The translations under genes and the position numbers were made by a program. Below, piece by piece: positions 48,288-57,374 of a stretch of 64,000 nucleotides of DNA. The DNA comes from Syntrophomonadaceae bacterium (GTDB lineage Bacteria > Bacillota > PH28-bin88), in the NCBI GenBank assembly GCA_018333865.1, contig JAGXSE010000027.1, positions 1-64,000 on the forward strand, read 5' to 3'. The notes under the pieces were generated by a model that was not told the DNA's origin, ran no database searches, and saw only the letters and a list, made by a program, of their open reading frames with translations. Position 1 is the stretch's first letter. Each line of letters begins with the position of its first letter.

Positions 48288-49270
48288 GCATCAGGACAAA
48301 GGCTGCGTTGCTGAGGGGACCCCGTGAAATTGAGCTGATCGAGAGGGAGCTCATTTGCGGCGAAGACGAGGTTATCGTCAAAAACCACCTGGCTGGCATT
48401 TGCGGATCGGATAAGACCTTTTACCGGGGCCAGCTCCCGCCAAAAACGGCTGAATTCCGGCAAGAGCCCAAATTTCCTTTTTACTTGGGGCATGAAAGCG
48501 GCGGTACTGTTGTGGAAATCGGCAGTAAAGTGCGGGAATACCAGGTTGGGGACAAGGTAATGGCTTTTGGCTGGAACAATAACCTGGCGCAGTTTTTTAA
48601 AGCCAAGGTCTGGGAACTGCAGCCGGCACCAGCAGGCCTGGATCTGGACCTGGCTTGCCTGGGCGAGCCGATTGCCTGTGCCATGTACTCCGGACTTAAC
48701 TCCGGTATCCAGCTAGGTGACACGGTGGTGGTGATGGGAGCTGGGTTTGCCGGGCAGATCATTGCCCAGGCGGCTAAAAAGAAAGGTGCCGCCTCCACGG
48801 TGGTAGTTGATGTCTTGGAGGGTAAATTGGAACTGGCAAGAAAGCTGGGAGCAGATATCGCGATTAACGCAGCCAATGAGGACCCTGTGGAAGTGGTAAA
48901 ATCCATTACCAAGGGTTTAGGGGCTGATGTAGTTGTTGAGGCAGCAGGAAGTGAGCAATCCATCAATCAGGCTACAGAAATGCTGAAACACAATGGGAAA
49001 TTCGTCTGGTACAGCTGGATTACCACTCCGGTGAAATTAAATATCAGCCGCTGGCATGATGACGGGATTGAGCATATCAACACCTGCCTGGTGCACCACT
49101 CGCACCAGGAACGGTTTGTCTGGACACCAGGCTCTTTAAGACCGGTGGTTCAGAACCTGATCGATGTCAAGTCCCTGATCACCCATGAGTTTCCCCTGGA
49201 CCAGATCAAAGAAGCTTTTGAATTAGTTGATAAGGATGACACTGCGATTAAGGTTGTGTTGCGGCCTTAA
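48284..49270 (+). CDS. Zinc-dependent MDR dehydrogenase
   Basis: 328 residues of the medium-chain dehydrogenase family. Catalytic zinc ligands are Cys40 (GICGSDK), His70-Glu71 (LGHESGG) and a Glu in CLGEPIACAM. The nucleotide-binding Rossmann motif is VVVMGAGFAGQIIAQAA, with an Asp after the second strand (VVVDVLEG), suggesting NAD rather than NADP. The four-Cys structural zinc lobe is absent, as in sorbitol-dehydrogenase-like members. TTG start after AGGAGGG. With the glycerate kinase it probably oxidises a hydroxy-acid or polyol on a route to glycerate; the substrate is unknown. Confidence 0.82.
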   Translation: MSIRTKAALLRGPREIELIERELICGEDEVIVKNHLAGICGSDKTFYRGQLPPKTAEFRQEPKFPFYLGHESGGTVVEIGSKVREYQVGDKVMAFGWNNNLAQFFKAKVWELQPAPAGLDLDLACLGEPIACAMYSGLNSGIQLGDTVVVMGAGFAGQIIAQAAKKKGAASTVVVDVLEGKLELARKLGADIAINAANEDPVEVVKSITKGLGADVVVEAAGSEQSINQATEMLKHNGKFVWYSWITTPVKLNISRWHDDGIEHINTCLVHHSHQERFVWTPGSLRPVVQNLIDVKSLITHEFPLDQIKEAFELVDKDDTAIKVVLRP

Positions 49271-49275
49271 CCCAC

Positions 49276-49329
49276 GGATTATTTGGGGACGGGTTCACAC
49301 TAGGATTATTTGGGGACGGATTCACACTA
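49276..49329. repeat. Tandem 27-bp GGGGACGG-core repeats
   Basis: Two adjacent copies (49276-49302, 49303-49329) of GGATTATTTGGGGACGG-x-TTCACACTA differ at one base. The GGGGACGG core links them to the hairpins at 198-225 and 60973-61068. Confidence 0.8.
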
Positions 49330-49413
49330 AAGCGGGCTTTGCCCTCAACCCAAAAAAATCCCCTCCATGGAAGCGGTAGTAAATGATAAGGCTGACAAAG
49401 AACTCCCCAAATA

Positions 49414-49494
49414 ATTCCCCTCCCGTGGAGGGGTGTCCGTAGGACGGGGTGGTCATTCCCCTCCCGTGGAGGGGTGTCCGTAGGACGGGGTGGT
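49414..49494. repeat. Two 40-bp units of a palindromic repeat, forward pair
   Basis: ATTCCCCTCCCGTGGAGGGG followed by TGTCCGTAGGACGGGGTGGT occurs at 49414-49453 and 49455-49494. Each unit holds two small hairpins (CCCCTCC/GGAGGGG and GTCC/GGAC). These are non-coding. Confidence 0.9.
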
Positions 49495-49583
49495 GGTCTA
49501 AATACATTCAAGCGAAGGATGTTTTATACAAATTAGCTAGTGTAATGGAGTTGCCTTGGAACTATCCCGCATTGCAGCAAGGA

Positions 49584-49669
49584 AACCACCCCGGTGCTTC
49601 GCACCACCCCTCCATGGGAGGGGAATAACCACCCCGGTGCTTCGCACCACCCCTCCATGGGAGGGGAAT
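49584..49669. repeat. Two 43-bp units of the same repeat family, inverted pair
   Basis: AACCACCCCGGTGCTTCGCA followed by CCACCCCTCCATGGGAGGGGAAT is repeated exactly and adjacently at 49584-49626 and 49627-49669. Read on the minus strand, it aligns with the 49414-49494 units (ATTCCCCTCCC-x-TGGAGGGGTG), so the spacer carries two direct pairs in opposite orientation. The remainder of 49271-49766 shows no gene. Confidence 0.9.
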
Positions 49670-49766
49670 GGGGAGGATATACCCAAGATGGTTTCGCCCA
49701 CAACCCAATAACAACTTTTTTTTATTGTAGTTTTGAAACCGTAAGGTACTAACAACCCGGCCCCGA

Positions 49767-50438
49767 TTACGTTGCCCTTCCTTTCAGCTCTTGGGCTAGA
49801 TCCTGCAAGCTGATACCGTGGTAAGCCATGAGCACCAAACAATGGTACCACAAATCTGCCATTTCATAGGTAACTTCTTCCCGGCTCAGATTCTTGGAGG
49901 CAATCACTACTTCCGCCGCTTCCTCTGCCAGCTTCTTTAAGATTTTATCCTGGCCCGCATTAAACAGGTAAGAGGTGTAGGAACCTTCCGGCCGCTCTAT
50001 TTTCCGCTTTTCAATCACCTGCCGTAACAGATTCAGTTGAATGGCCAGGTTATGCTCAGTAACCTGCCTGTCCTTGATCGACGCCTGTTCCCCGTCAATA
50101 GAGATTAAATGATGAAAGCAACTGAATTCTCCCTCATGACATGCTACGCCCGATTGCTCCACATGGATCAGCAAGGCATCCTGGTCACAGTCAAAAAAGA
50201 TTTGCTTGATTTTTTGCACATGCCCGGAGGTCGCTCCTTTATGCCACAATTCCTGGCGGCTGCGGCTGAAAAACCAGGTCTCCCCTGTTGCTAAGGATTT
50301 ATGCAGGGATTCTTTATTCATATAGGCCAGCATCAAAACCTGGCCGGTTCCTGCATCCTGGATAATCGCCGGCATCAGGCCATCAGAATTGAATTGAAAG
50401 GATTCAGTTAATTCCTGGAATACCATCTTTATCTGCAT
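49767..50438 (-). CDS. hisIE: Phosphoribosyl-AMP cyclohydrolase / phosphoribosyl-ATP pyrophosphatase
   Basis: About 223 residues; catalyses steps 2 and 3 of histidine synthesis. The HisI half has [32 protein letters not shown], the metal-binding DCDQDALL and [13 protein letters not shown]. The HisE half has [16 protein letters not shown] and [14 protein letters not shown], the acidic MazG-like metal site. The ATG at 50438 ([12 protein letters not shown]), inside the end of hisF, is preferred over the open extension to 50501. Last gene of the his run. Confidence 0.93.
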   Translation of the reverse strand: MQIKMVFQELTESFQFNSDGLMPAIIQDAGTGQVLMLAYMNKESLHKSLATGETWFFSRSRQELWHKGATSGHVQKIKQIFFDCDQDALLIHVEQSGVACHEGEFSCFHHLISIDGEQASIKDRQVTEHNLAIQLNLLRQVIEKRKIERPEGSYTSYLFNAGQDKILKKLAEEAAEVVIASKNLSREEVTYEMADLWYHCLVLMAYHGISLQDLAQELKGRAT

Positions 50439-51192
50439 GGCGCACCACGACTCCTTTTGCCGCCAAATAGGCTTTGGCCTCGCCAATCGAATATTCTCCA
50501 TAATGAAAGATTGATGCTGCCAGCACAGCGTCTGCTTCCCCAGCCGTTAAGCCTTCATAAAGGTGCTCCAGGCTGCCTGCGCCGCCGGAGGCAATTACCG
50601 GAATATTGACTGCCTGGCTTACCGCCCTGGTCAGGGCAAGATCGTAGCCATCTTTCGTACCGTCCCGATCCATGCTGGTGAGGAGGATTTCCCCGGCTCC
50701 CAATTCCTCTGCCTGACGGGCCCAAACAAGGACATCGAGGCCGGTTGGAGTCCGCCCGCCGTTTACATATACTTCCCAATTCCCCAGTTTTACCTGCCTG
50801 GCATCAATGGCTACCACCACGCATTGGCTGCCGAACTTCTCTGCTGCCTCCCTGATCAGTTCCGGGTTTTTTACGCCCGCTGTGTTGAGAGATATTTTGT
50901 CAGCGCCAGCCTGCAACATCCGGCGAATATCTGTCAAAGATCGCAAACCCCCGCCAACGGTAAAAGGAATAAAAACCTGTTCGGCTGTTTTCGCCACTAT
51001 TTCCGCCATAATATCCCTGGCCTCCGCCGAGGCGGTAATATCCAGAAACACCAGCTCATCTGCTCCCATTTTATCGTAGGCAGCCGCCAATTCTACCGGA
51101 TCCCCGGCATCTCTCAGGTTAACAAAATTTGTTCCCTTCACAACCCGTCCGGCATTGACATCCAGACAGGGAATGATTCTTTTTGCCAGCAT
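50404..51192 (-). CDS. hisF: Imidazole glycerol phosphate synthase cyclase subunit
   Basis: 262 residues, a (beta/alpha)8 barrel. It closes the imidazole ring with ammonia from HisH. The catalytic Asp lies in [14 protein letters not shown] and the second Asp in [13 protein letters not shown]; the phosphate loops VGGGLRS and [11 protein letters not shown] are intact. The gap to hisA is 2 bp, and its 3' end overlaps the start of hisIE. Confidence 0.97.
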   Translation of the reverse strand: MLAKRIIPCLDVNAGRVVKGTNFVNLRDAGDPVELAAAYDKMGADELVFLDITASAEARDIMAEIVAKTAEQVFIPFTVGGGLRSLTDIRRMLQAGADKISLNTAGVKNPELIREAAEKFGSQCVVVAIDARQVKLGNWEVYVNGGRTPTGLDVLVWARQAEELGAGEILLTSMDRDGTKDGYDLALTRAVSQAVNIPVIASGGAGSLEHLYEGLTAGEADAVLAASIFHYGEYSIGEAKAYLAAKGVVVRHADKDGIPGIN

Positions 51193-51194
51193 GA

Positions 51195-51932
51195 TCAGCT
51201 CACCTCTCTGCCTCCCGCTAATGCCAGGGCCTCCGGCAGGCTGATCGCTCCAGTATACAATGCCTTGCCGAGGATAACTCCTTCCACCCCATACTGCTCC
51301 AATCGAGCAATTTTCTCCACATCCTCCAGCGATGCCATCCCACCGGAAGCAATTATTTTTAACCCGGAAGCCTGGGCCAATTCTCTTGTCGCTTCCAAAT
51401 TCGGACCGGCCATGGTTCCGTCGCGCCGGATATCCGTATAAATAATCCTTTCCACACCCAGATCAGCCAACTGCCGGGCCAGGTCAAGCGCAGTCCGGTC
51501 GACTGTAGCGGCCCAACCCTCCACCGCCACCTGGCCATCCCGGCTGTCAATTCCCGCCAGGATGCGAGAACCGAATTCCCGGCAGGCTTCCTTAACCATT
51601 GACTGCTGGGATATGGCTGCCGTACCAAGGATTACTCTGCTAACACCCGTTGCCAAAACCTGAGCCACGGTTTCCATCGTCCGGATGCCCCCCCCCACCT
51701 GAACCGGAATATTGACACTCCGGGCTATTTCCCGCACAATATCCGAGTTTCGGGGATAGCCGCAAAAAGCCCCGTCCAAGTCAACGACATGCAAAAATGG
51801 GGCTCCCAGCTCTGCCCAGCGATTAGCTACGGCTACCGGATCATCGGAAAACACCGTTTCTTCCTCCAGCTTTCCCTGGTATAAGCGGACACACTTGGCA
51901 TCCCGGAGGTCTATGGCCGGTATGATCATCAT
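51195..51932 (-). CDS. hisA: ProFAR isomerase
   Basis: 245 residues, a barrel paralogous to HisF. It isomerises ProFAR to PRFAR. The catalytic Asp is in [18 protein letters not shown] and the second in [15 protein letters not shown]; phosphate-binding [11 protein letters not shown] and [13 protein letters not shown] are present. It overlaps hisH by 4 bp (ATGA). Confidence 0.97.
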   Translation of the reverse strand: MMIIPAIDLRDAKCVRLYQGKLEEETVFSDDPVAVANRWAELGAPFLHVVDLDGAFCGYPRNSDIVREIARSVNIPVQVGGGIRTMETVAQVLATGVSRVILGTAAISQQSMVKEACREFGSRILAGIDSRDGQVAVEGWAATVDRTALDLARQLADLGVERIIYTDIRRDGTMAGPNLEATRELAQASGLKIIASGGMASLEDVEKIARLEQYGVEGVILGKALYTGAISLPEALALAGGREVS

Positions 51933-52540
51933 TTAATTACCATCTCCCCGAAGTTTTTTAGCAATTGCAGACCGTGACAGCTACTTTTCTCCGGGTGAAA
52001 TTGGACACCCATCACATTTCCCCTGCCAACGGCTGCAGCAAAATCTATCCCATAATTTGACCAGGCCAGGACCTGCGCCCTGTCCTCTGGGTCAACATAA
52101 TAGGAATGCACGAAATAAAAAGAGGCCTGGGAAGGGATACCCTGCCATAAAGGGTGGTTATCCGCTGTCATTTCAATAGAATTCCATCCCATATGGGGCA
52201 CTTTCTGCATCGGCGGCAGCCGCCTGACTTTACCTGGCAGGAGGCCAAAACCCAGGTGGCAGCCATTTTCCTCGCTTAACTCAAACAGCATCTGCAGGCC
52301 CAAACAAATCCCCAAAAACGGCTTGCCTCTTTCTACCACCTGGCAGATGGCTTCACCCATCCCGGTACGTTTTAAACTGGCCATTGCTGCCGCAAAAGCT
52401 CCCACCCCTGGCAGCACTACCCCTTGGGCCTTAATCACCGTAGCGGGATCATCAGTAACCAGAGACTGATACCCAAACCGTTCAAACCCTTTTTGAACAC
52501 TGCGCAGGTTGCCTACACCATAATCAATAATTGCAATCAT
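51929..52540 (-). CDS. hisH: Imidazole glycerol phosphate synthase glutaminase subunit
   Basis: About 203 residues, a class I glutamine amidotransferase supplying ammonia to HisF. The nucleophile is Cys in KPFLGICLGLQML, and the His-x-Glu pair lies in VQFHPEKSS. ATG 52540 (MIAIIDYGVGNLRS) follows GTGGAGGAAATT and is preferred over the 4-codon extension. Confidence 0.96.
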   Translation of the reverse strand: MIAIIDYGVGNLRSVQKGFERFGYQSLVTDDPATVIKAQGVVLPGVGAFAAAMASLKRTGMGEAICQVVERGKPFLGICLGLQMLFELSEENGCHLGFGLLPGKVRRLPPMQKVPHMGWNSIEMTADNHPLWQGIPSQASFYFVHSYYVDPEDRAQVLAWSNYGIDFAAAVGRGNVMGVQFHPEKSSCHGLQLLKNFGEMVIK

Positions 52541-52561
52541 AATTTCCTCCACCCGGTAGCA

Positions 52562-53161
52562 TTATGCCAGAATCCCTTTTGTAGAAGGCACTCCTGCCTC
52601 CCGGGGGTCGATTTCCGTTGCTTCCCGTAAAGCCCGTCCCAAGGCTTTAAACACCGCTTCAAGCATATGGTGGGTATTGCGCCCAGCCAGGAACCTTACG
52701 TGCAGGTTCATTCCGCTCTGGTTCACAAATGCCCGCAAAAATTCTTCTACCAGCTCAGTTGCAAAGCTCCCAACCTGGGACGACAAAAGCACCTCGGCCG
52801 GCCAGGCCAGATAGGGACGCCCGCTGAGATCAACTGCTACCAGGATCAGGGCGTCGTCCATGGGAATAATTGCATGGCCGTAACGGCGTATTCCTTTTCG
52901 TTCACCCAGACAATCTTTGATGGCTTGGCCCAGGCAAAGGCCAACATCCTCTACCGTGTGATGACCATCCACTTCGAGGTCGCCCCTGGCCTCCACGTCC
53001 AGATCAAATAGCCCGTGGCGGGCAAAAAGAGACAATAAATGATCAAAAAACCCAATGCCCGTTTTAATGGTGGAAACACCTGTTCCCGCCAGGAGAAGCT
53101 GAACCGTGATTTCGGTTTCCCGGGTAACCCGCTTAATTAATGCCGGCCTAGACAATTCCAT
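52562..53161 (-). CDS. hisB: Imidazoleglycerol-phosphate dehydratase
   Basis: 199 residues, the monofunctional IGPD type. The manganese-binding motifs are FFDHLLSLFARHG, DGHHTVEDVGLCLGQA, and near the C-terminus HVRFLAGRNTHHMLEAVFKA. The start overlaps the hisD end by about 25 bp; ATG 53161 is only 1 nt after GGGGAGGA, so the TTG at 53155 may be the real start. Confidence 0.96.
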   Translation of the reverse strand: MELSRPALIKRVTRETEITVQLLLAGTGVSTIKTGIGFFDHLLSLFARHGLFDLDVEARGDLEVDGHHTVEDVGLCLGQAIKDCLGERKGIRRYGHAIIPMDDALILVAVDLSGRPYLAWPAEVLLSSQVGSFATELVEEFLRAFVNQSGMNLHVRFLAGRNTHHMLEAVFKALGRALREATEIDPREAGVPSTKGILA

Positions 53162-54468
53162 TCCTCCCCTTTCCTTCGGGTATCGAGCTGCTGGAAACGC
53201 ACCATTACCGCATTAGCATGGGCCGCCAGACCTTCTACTCGGGCCAGGCACTCAATGTGAGGGAGAGCAGCCTCTAAACCCTCTTTGGTGTAGGAAACCA
53301 GGCTCATCCGCCTCATAAAGGTTTCTACACCCAAAGGAGAAAAAAACCTGGCAGTACCTCCTGTGGGAAGAACATGATTGGTACCGGCAAAATAATCACC
53401 TACTGGTTCAGGGGTATAATGGCCCAAAAAGACCGTCCCGGCGTTTTGCACTTTGCCCAACCACTCCCATGGTTCTCCCAAAGCCAATTCAAGATGCTCC
53501 GGAGCGAATTTATTAGCTAAATCCATTGCTTCCGCCAGGTCGGCAGTGATAATGATCCCGCCGTTTTGTGCCAGAGAGGCCCTGGCGATTTCTTGGCGGG
53601 GCAAAAGAGTTAGCTGGTGAGTTACCTCTTGTTGCACTTTTTGCGCCAGATTTGTTTCCGGCGTACATAATACAGAAGATGCCAGAGGGTCGTGCTCTGC
53701 CTGAGACAAAAGGTCAGCAGCCACCCAGGCCGGGTTGGCTGTATGATCAGCCACAATCATGATTTCACTGGGTCCAGCCAGCATGTCAATATCCACATCG
53801 CCAAAAACCCTTTTCTTGGCCGCCGTTACATAGATGTTGCCAGGGCCAACGATTTTATCTACTTTTTGCACCAGCTTTGTACCATAGGCCAGGGCGCCGA
53901 TAGCCTGGGCACCGCCTATCTTATAAATCTCAGTCACTCCGGCCAGGTCTGCCGCAACCAGAACATAAGGGTTAACTGTGCTGTCTTTTTGAGGTGGTGT
54001 AACCATTACAATTTCCGGCACCCCTGCCACAACGGCGGGCAAGGCATTCATCAATACTGAAGAGGGATAGACTGCTGTTCCGCCTGGCACATAAATACCT
54101 ACCCGCCTGAGTGGCCGGTAAAAAAGACCGAGAATATTGCCCGTCGCATCGGGACTGAGCCAGTTGTTTTTAGTCTGGCGGCGATGGTAAGCGATAATAT
54201 TCTCTTTAATTATATTTAATGAAGTGAGGAACTCCGGTTCAATTTTTTGATAGGCATGATCGATCTCCTCCTGGCTTACCCGGATATTGTCCAGTTTAAG
54301 CTGTACCCCGTCATATTCTAAAGTATATTGAAACAATGCTGTATCACCGGATTCTTTTACAGCTGTCAGCACATTGCCGACCACGTTTTCCACTTCTTGT
54401 AATATCTGCAGCTTCTTATTAAGGAGTTCATCAACTGCCGGGTGCCTGCTGGTTATAATTCTCAACAC
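53137..54468 (-). CDS. hisD: Histidinol dehydrogenase
   Basis: 443 residues; oxidises histidinol to histidine with NAD and zinc. PLRRVGIYVPGGTAVYPSSV, KIGGAQAIGALAYGT, KIVGPGNIYVTAAKK, DMLAGPSEIMIVAD and the zinc/substrate region LLSQAEHDP and FAGTNHVLPTGGTARF are all present. GTG 54468 overlaps the hisG stop, with GGAGG 9 nt upstream. Confidence 0.96.
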   Translation of the reverse strand: MLRIITSRHPAVDELLNKKLQILQEVENVVGNVLTAVKESGDTALFQYTLEYDGVQLKLDNIRVSQEEIDHAYQKIEPEFLTSLNIIKENIIAYHRRQTKNNWLSPDATGNILGLFYRPLRRVGIYVPGGTAVYPSSVLMNALPAVVAGVPEIVMVTPPQKDSTVNPYVLVAADLAGVTEIYKIGGAQAIGALAYGTKLVQKVDKIVGPGNIYVTAAKKRVFGDVDIDMLAGPSEIMIVADHTANPAWVAADLLSQAEHDPLASSVLCTPETNLAQKVQQEVTHQLTLLPRQEIARASLAQNGGIIITADLAEAMDLANKFAPEHLELALGEPWEWLGKVQNAGTVFLGHYTPEPVGDYFAGTNHVLPTGGTARFFSPLGVETFMRRMSLVSYTKEGLEAALPHIECLARVEGLAAHANAVMVRFQQLDTRRKGEEWNCLGRH

Positions 54469-55139
54469 TTCTGTTCGCCTCCATTCCCAACTGCCAATCG
54501 CAGATGCTCCACGATCGTATGCATTCGATGATGGTGAATCCGGTAGCTCACTCTATTGGCAATCAACCGCGCTGTTGCTTCAAAAATATCGGCTACGGGA
54601 ACCAGATCGTTCTCGGCCAGAGTACGGCCAGTAGAAACAATATCAACTATCATCTCCGCCAACCCAACCCTAGGCGCTAACTCAATGTTTCCATGCAATT
54701 TTAGAACTTCTACCTGCATCCCCTTGCCGGCAAAATACTCCTGGGCAACCCGGGGAAACTTAGTTGCTACCCGCACCCGGTCAAAATAGGACAGGCCCTG
54801 ACCGCTTTTATGATATTCCGCGGCTACCTGCTTCGGCACCGCAGCCACAAACCGGCAGCGGCCAAATTTCAAATCAACCAATTCAAAAACCTCTGCCCCG
54901 GCTTCAACCACCGTATCTTTGCCGACGATGCCCATATCGGCTGCTCCATAATCGACATAAATTGGGATGTCTGTCGGGCGGCAAATAATATAGCGGATTT
55001 GCTCCCGGGGAAAATGAAACAAAAGCTGACGGGATTCGGTTAGCACATTTTCTACCGGCAGTCCGGCCTTTCCCAGTATCCCCAAGGCCTCATCCCCCAG
55101 TTTGCCTTTCGGCAAGGCGATAGTCACTTCTTTTTGCAT
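54462..55139 (-). CDS. hisG: ATP phosphoribosyltransferase catalytic subunit, short form
   Basis: 225 residues; the first step of histidine synthesis, joining ATP and PRPP. IALPKGKLGDEALGILGKAG, DYGAADMGIVGKDTV, RVATKFPRVAQEYF and ELAPRVGLAEMIVDIVSTGRT are typical. It lacks the C-terminal regulatory domain of long HisG, so it depends on HisZ, encoded directly upstream. The start immediately follows the hisZ stop. Confidence 0.96.
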   Translation of the reverse strand: MQKEVTIALPKGKLGDEALGILGKAGLPVENVLTESRQLLFHFPREQIRYIICRPTDIPIYVDYGAADMGIVGKDTVVEAGAEVFELVDLKFGRCRFVAAVPKQVAAEYHKSGQGLSYFDRVRVATKFPRVAQEYFAGKGMQVEVLKLHGNIELAPRVGLAEMIVDIVSTGRTLAENDLVPVADIFEATARLIANRVSYRIHHHRMHTIVEHLRLAVGNGGEQKC

Positions 55140-56321
55140 CTAATCCTCTCCTATGGCGATGACCTCTTTGATCCCTTTAGATTTAGCATAGGCATATAAT
55201 TCAGGTCCTGCTTTCCCGCTCAATTCCACTTCCACTTTGGCCCCGGCCTGGCGCAACTTCGCTGCCGTTTGCAGTACCCTGGCATGGCTGGCTCCGGCCA
55301 CCAGATAATCCGGTGCCAAAGCCCCGGCTAACCTTGCCGTCGGGCTTGCCATCATCACCCGCTCTATTCCCAGGGCGAATCCGGTGGCCGGACAAGGACA
55401 GCCGAACCTTTCCAACAAGTTATCATATCGGCCTCCGCCGCAGACAGGAAAACCAAGACCAGGGGCATAACCTTCAAACACGATTCCGGTGTAGTAATCA
55501 AAATCCCGCAACAGCCCCAGGTCGAAAAACACCTGGTCAGCAACTTTATAGGCTTGCAATGCTTCCCATACCTCTGCCAGGTTTTCTAACTCAAGCCTGG
55601 CCTCCTCATCTTTGATTAAATTGAAAAATTTCTGTAAAACCGAGTTTCCCCCGTGCAGGTTATAAACAGCCAATATAAGCTCCCGCTGCCCTGGCGACAA
55701 GTTGGCTTTTTCGAGCAGCTGTTCAAGTTTAACCAGGTCTTTTCTGCTCATAGCTTGTTTTAACATGTGAATTTCATCGGGAGGCAGGTCTAACTCAGCC
55801 AACAAGCGTTTGGTAACTGATATTTGACCGATCCCCAAGCGAAAATTCTCCAGTCCCGCACACCGCAGGGCTTCAATAGCTAAAGCGATCACTTCGGCAT
55901 CGGCCCAGGGGCCTTTAGCCCCTACCAGTTCTACCCCGGCCTGGTAAAATTCCCGCTGCCGGCCGGTCTGGCTGGATTCATAGCGAAATACATTTGCGAT
56001 ATAAAAAAGTCTCAGCGGAGTTTCCTGTCCCCTCAATAAGCGAGAACCGGTCAACCGGGCAATTGGGGTGGTCATGTCAGGCCGCAAGGCCAGCACAGGG
56101 CCCTGCCGGTCTATGAACTTATAAATCATGTCCTCTTCCAGAGTGGTTTCTGCGTTTTGAAAGGTATGGTAATACTCTATAGTGGGGGTTACTACCTCCT
56201 GGTATGCCCACTGTTGGAACAGTTTGGCCAACCTGTTTTCCAATTCCCTTTTCTTCCAGGCCTCTCCCGGCAGCCAGTCCCTTACTCCTTCAGGCAGCCG
56301 CCAGACCATTATCTTAGCCAT
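55140..56321 (-). CDS. hisZ: ATP phosphoribosyltransferase regulatory subunit HisZ
   Basis: 393 residues, a HisRS-like class II fold without the tRNA-synthetase C-terminal domain. LPEGVRDWLPGEAWKKRELE, LALRPDMTTPIARL, the FRYE-type motif NVFRYESSQTGRQREFYQ and GGGRYDNLLERFG are visible. It forms a hetero-octamer with short HisG and confers histidine feedback control. It is the first gene of the operon, behind a good promoter. The weak AAGG site before ATG 56321 leaves a start four codons later possible. Confidence 0.93.
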   Translation of the reverse strand: MAKIMVWRLPEGVRDWLPGEAWKKRELENRLAKLFQQWAYQEVVTPTIEYYHTFQNAETTLEEDMIYKFIDRQGPVLALRPDMTTPIARLTGSRLLRGQETPLRLFYIANVFRYESSQTGRQREFYQAGVELVGAKGPWADAEVIALAIEALRCAGLENFRLGIGQISVTKRLLAELDLPPDEIHMLKQAMSRKDLVKLEQLLEKANLSPGQRELILAVYNLHGGNSVLQKFFNLIKDEEARLELENLAEVWEALQAYKVADQVFFDLGLLRDFDYYTGIVFEGYAPGLGFPVCGGGRYDNLLERFGCPCPATGFALGIERVMMASPTARLAGALAPDYLVAGASHARVLQTAAKLRQAGAKVEVELSGKAGPELYAYAKSKGIKEVIAIGED

Positions 56322-56339
56322 GCCTTCGCCCCAATTCCT

Positions 56340-56351
56340 TTATCATGATAA
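56340..56351. promoter_or_regulatory. Palindrome in the his operon leader, candidate HisR operator
   Basis: TTATCATGATAA is a perfect 12-bp inverted repeat between the his promoter and the hisZ start. Its place near the probable transcription start and beside the yerC/hisR-type gene makes it a candidate operator. Confidence 0.45.
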
Positions 56352-56363
56352 CATATTAACGTA

Positions 56364-56393
56364 ATAATACCACCGGTTCAGAAACCCCGTCAA
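56364..56393 (-). promoter_or_regulatory. his operon promoter
   Basis: On the minus strand TTGACG (56393-56388) and TATTAT (56369-56364) are separated by 18 bp, about 45 bp before the hisZ start codon. Confidence 0.7.
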
Positions 56394-56408
56394 TAAAATT
56401 TTTTGCTA

Positions 56409-56434
56409 AAGAAGAAAACCCCTGCAGGGGGTTT
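56409..56434 (-). terminator. Intrinsic terminator between yerC/hisR and the his operon
   Basis: On the minus strand AAACCCC pairs with GGGGTTT around a small loop, followed by TCTTCTTT. It isolates the regulator gene from the his promoter. Confidence 0.75.
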
Positions 56435-56444
56435 CGGGAAAAAT

Positions 56445-56759
56445 CTATGGTTCCTGATGGCTGTGAAGGCGGCGTAAAATAAGGCGGTAACCGTCAGCGC
56501 CATAGTAAAGGGATCGCTTTACCCTGCTGATGGTGGCGGTGCTAGCTCCGGTTACCTCTGCAATAGTGCCGTAAGTATAGTTTTTTTCCAGCATCTTGGC
56601 TACCTCAAGGCGCTGAGCAAGGGCTTTGATTTCACCGATTGTGCAAATATCTTCGAAAAAGCGATAGCATTCCTCCCGGTCCTGCAGCAAGAGGACCGCT
56701 TCGAACAGGGCATCTACAAAAGGATCCTGCAGCTTGCTGTTAAAAGCCACGCCCGCCAC
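56445..56759 (-). CDS. TrpR-family regulator YerC/HisR type
   Basis: 104 residues. ICTIGEIKALAQRLEVAKML is the TrpR-like helical core and TYGTIAEVTGASTATISRVKR the DNA-binding helix-turn-helix. YerC-type proteins of Firmicutes have been assigned as histidine-synthesis repressors (HisR); its position just upstream of the his operon supports that role here. The longer frame starts at 56759 (GTG/ATG context GGAGGTGGC); no second gene shares its transcript. Confidence 0.88.
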   Translation of the reverse strand: MAGVAFNSKLQDPFVDALFEAVLLLQDREECYRFFEDICTIGEIKALAQRLEVAKMLEKNYTYGTIAEVTGASTATISRVKRSLYYGADGYRLILRRLHSHQEP

Positions 56760-56996
56760 CTCCCTCTAATTCTTATTATTTATTCTACAGACATAAATTA
56801 ACTCCTTTACCTCTCCCATCAGATCTGGGAAACAAATGCAAATCTCGCTCCAGCCGCATTACCAGCAAAGCCTCATGCCATACTATAGCCAGAATACCCT
56901 GGTGTCATGCTAAAGGGAAGACTTGAGCAACAGGTTTGACACTCATCCAGCCAGCGGTTAAAATTAACATAAAATGTTGAATGGGGGAAATTTTAA

Positions 56997-57374
56997 GTGG
57001 CAAGAAGAAAAATCGTTAACATCAACGAGGACCTCTGCGACGGGTGCGGCCTGTGTGTAAGTCCTTGCGCCGAATCGGCCATCACCATTGTGAATGGCAA
57101 GGCCAGGGTAATCAGTGATGAGCTCTGTGATGGAATGGGGGTTTGTCTTTCGGTCTGCCCTACGGGAGCTTTGACCTTAGAGGAACGGGAGGCAGCAGAT
57201 TTTAATCCGGAAGCAGTGGAAGAGCGCCAGCGGGAACTTGCGCATAAAGAGGCCGATGCCCTGTGCCACCGCTGTGGCAGCGATGACCAGGACAGAGCCC
57301 TTTTGCAGGTCCGCAAACAGGGCAAACAGCAATGGGTTTGCACCCGCTGTCTGCCCGGCCTTATTCACGGGTAG
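56997..57374 (+). CDS. Ferredoxin-like protein with C-terminal zinc-ribbon-like motif
   Basis: 125 residues. The first cluster motif is complete (Cys14, 17, 20, 24). The second reads C44-D-G-M47-G-V-C50-L-S-V-C54-P, with Met in place of the second Cys; CDGxGxC variants of this kind are common in anaerobe ferredoxins. The C-terminus adds CHRC (90-93) and CTRC (115-118), which could bind zinc or another cluster. GTG 56997 follows GGGGG. It stands alone between the his regulator and purD, on the opposite strand. An electron-transfer role is likely but the partner is unknown. Confidence 0.82.
   Translation: MARRKIVNINEDLCDGCGLCVSPCAESAITIVNGKARVISDELCDGMGVCLSVCPTGALTLEEREAADFNPEAVEERQRELAHKEADALCHRCGSDDQDRALLQVRKQGKQQWVCTRCLPGLIHG

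Noticed and set aside
49322-49511. Open frames of 60-87 codons across the 49.3-49.6 kb repeats
   Set aside because: They encode repeated HPVLRTPLHGRG-type peptides that are just translations of the palindromic repeats, with no ribosome sites.
49414-49669. CRISPR array
   Set aside because: Units are adjacent or nearly so without unique spacers, they occur in two orientations, and no cas genes are present.
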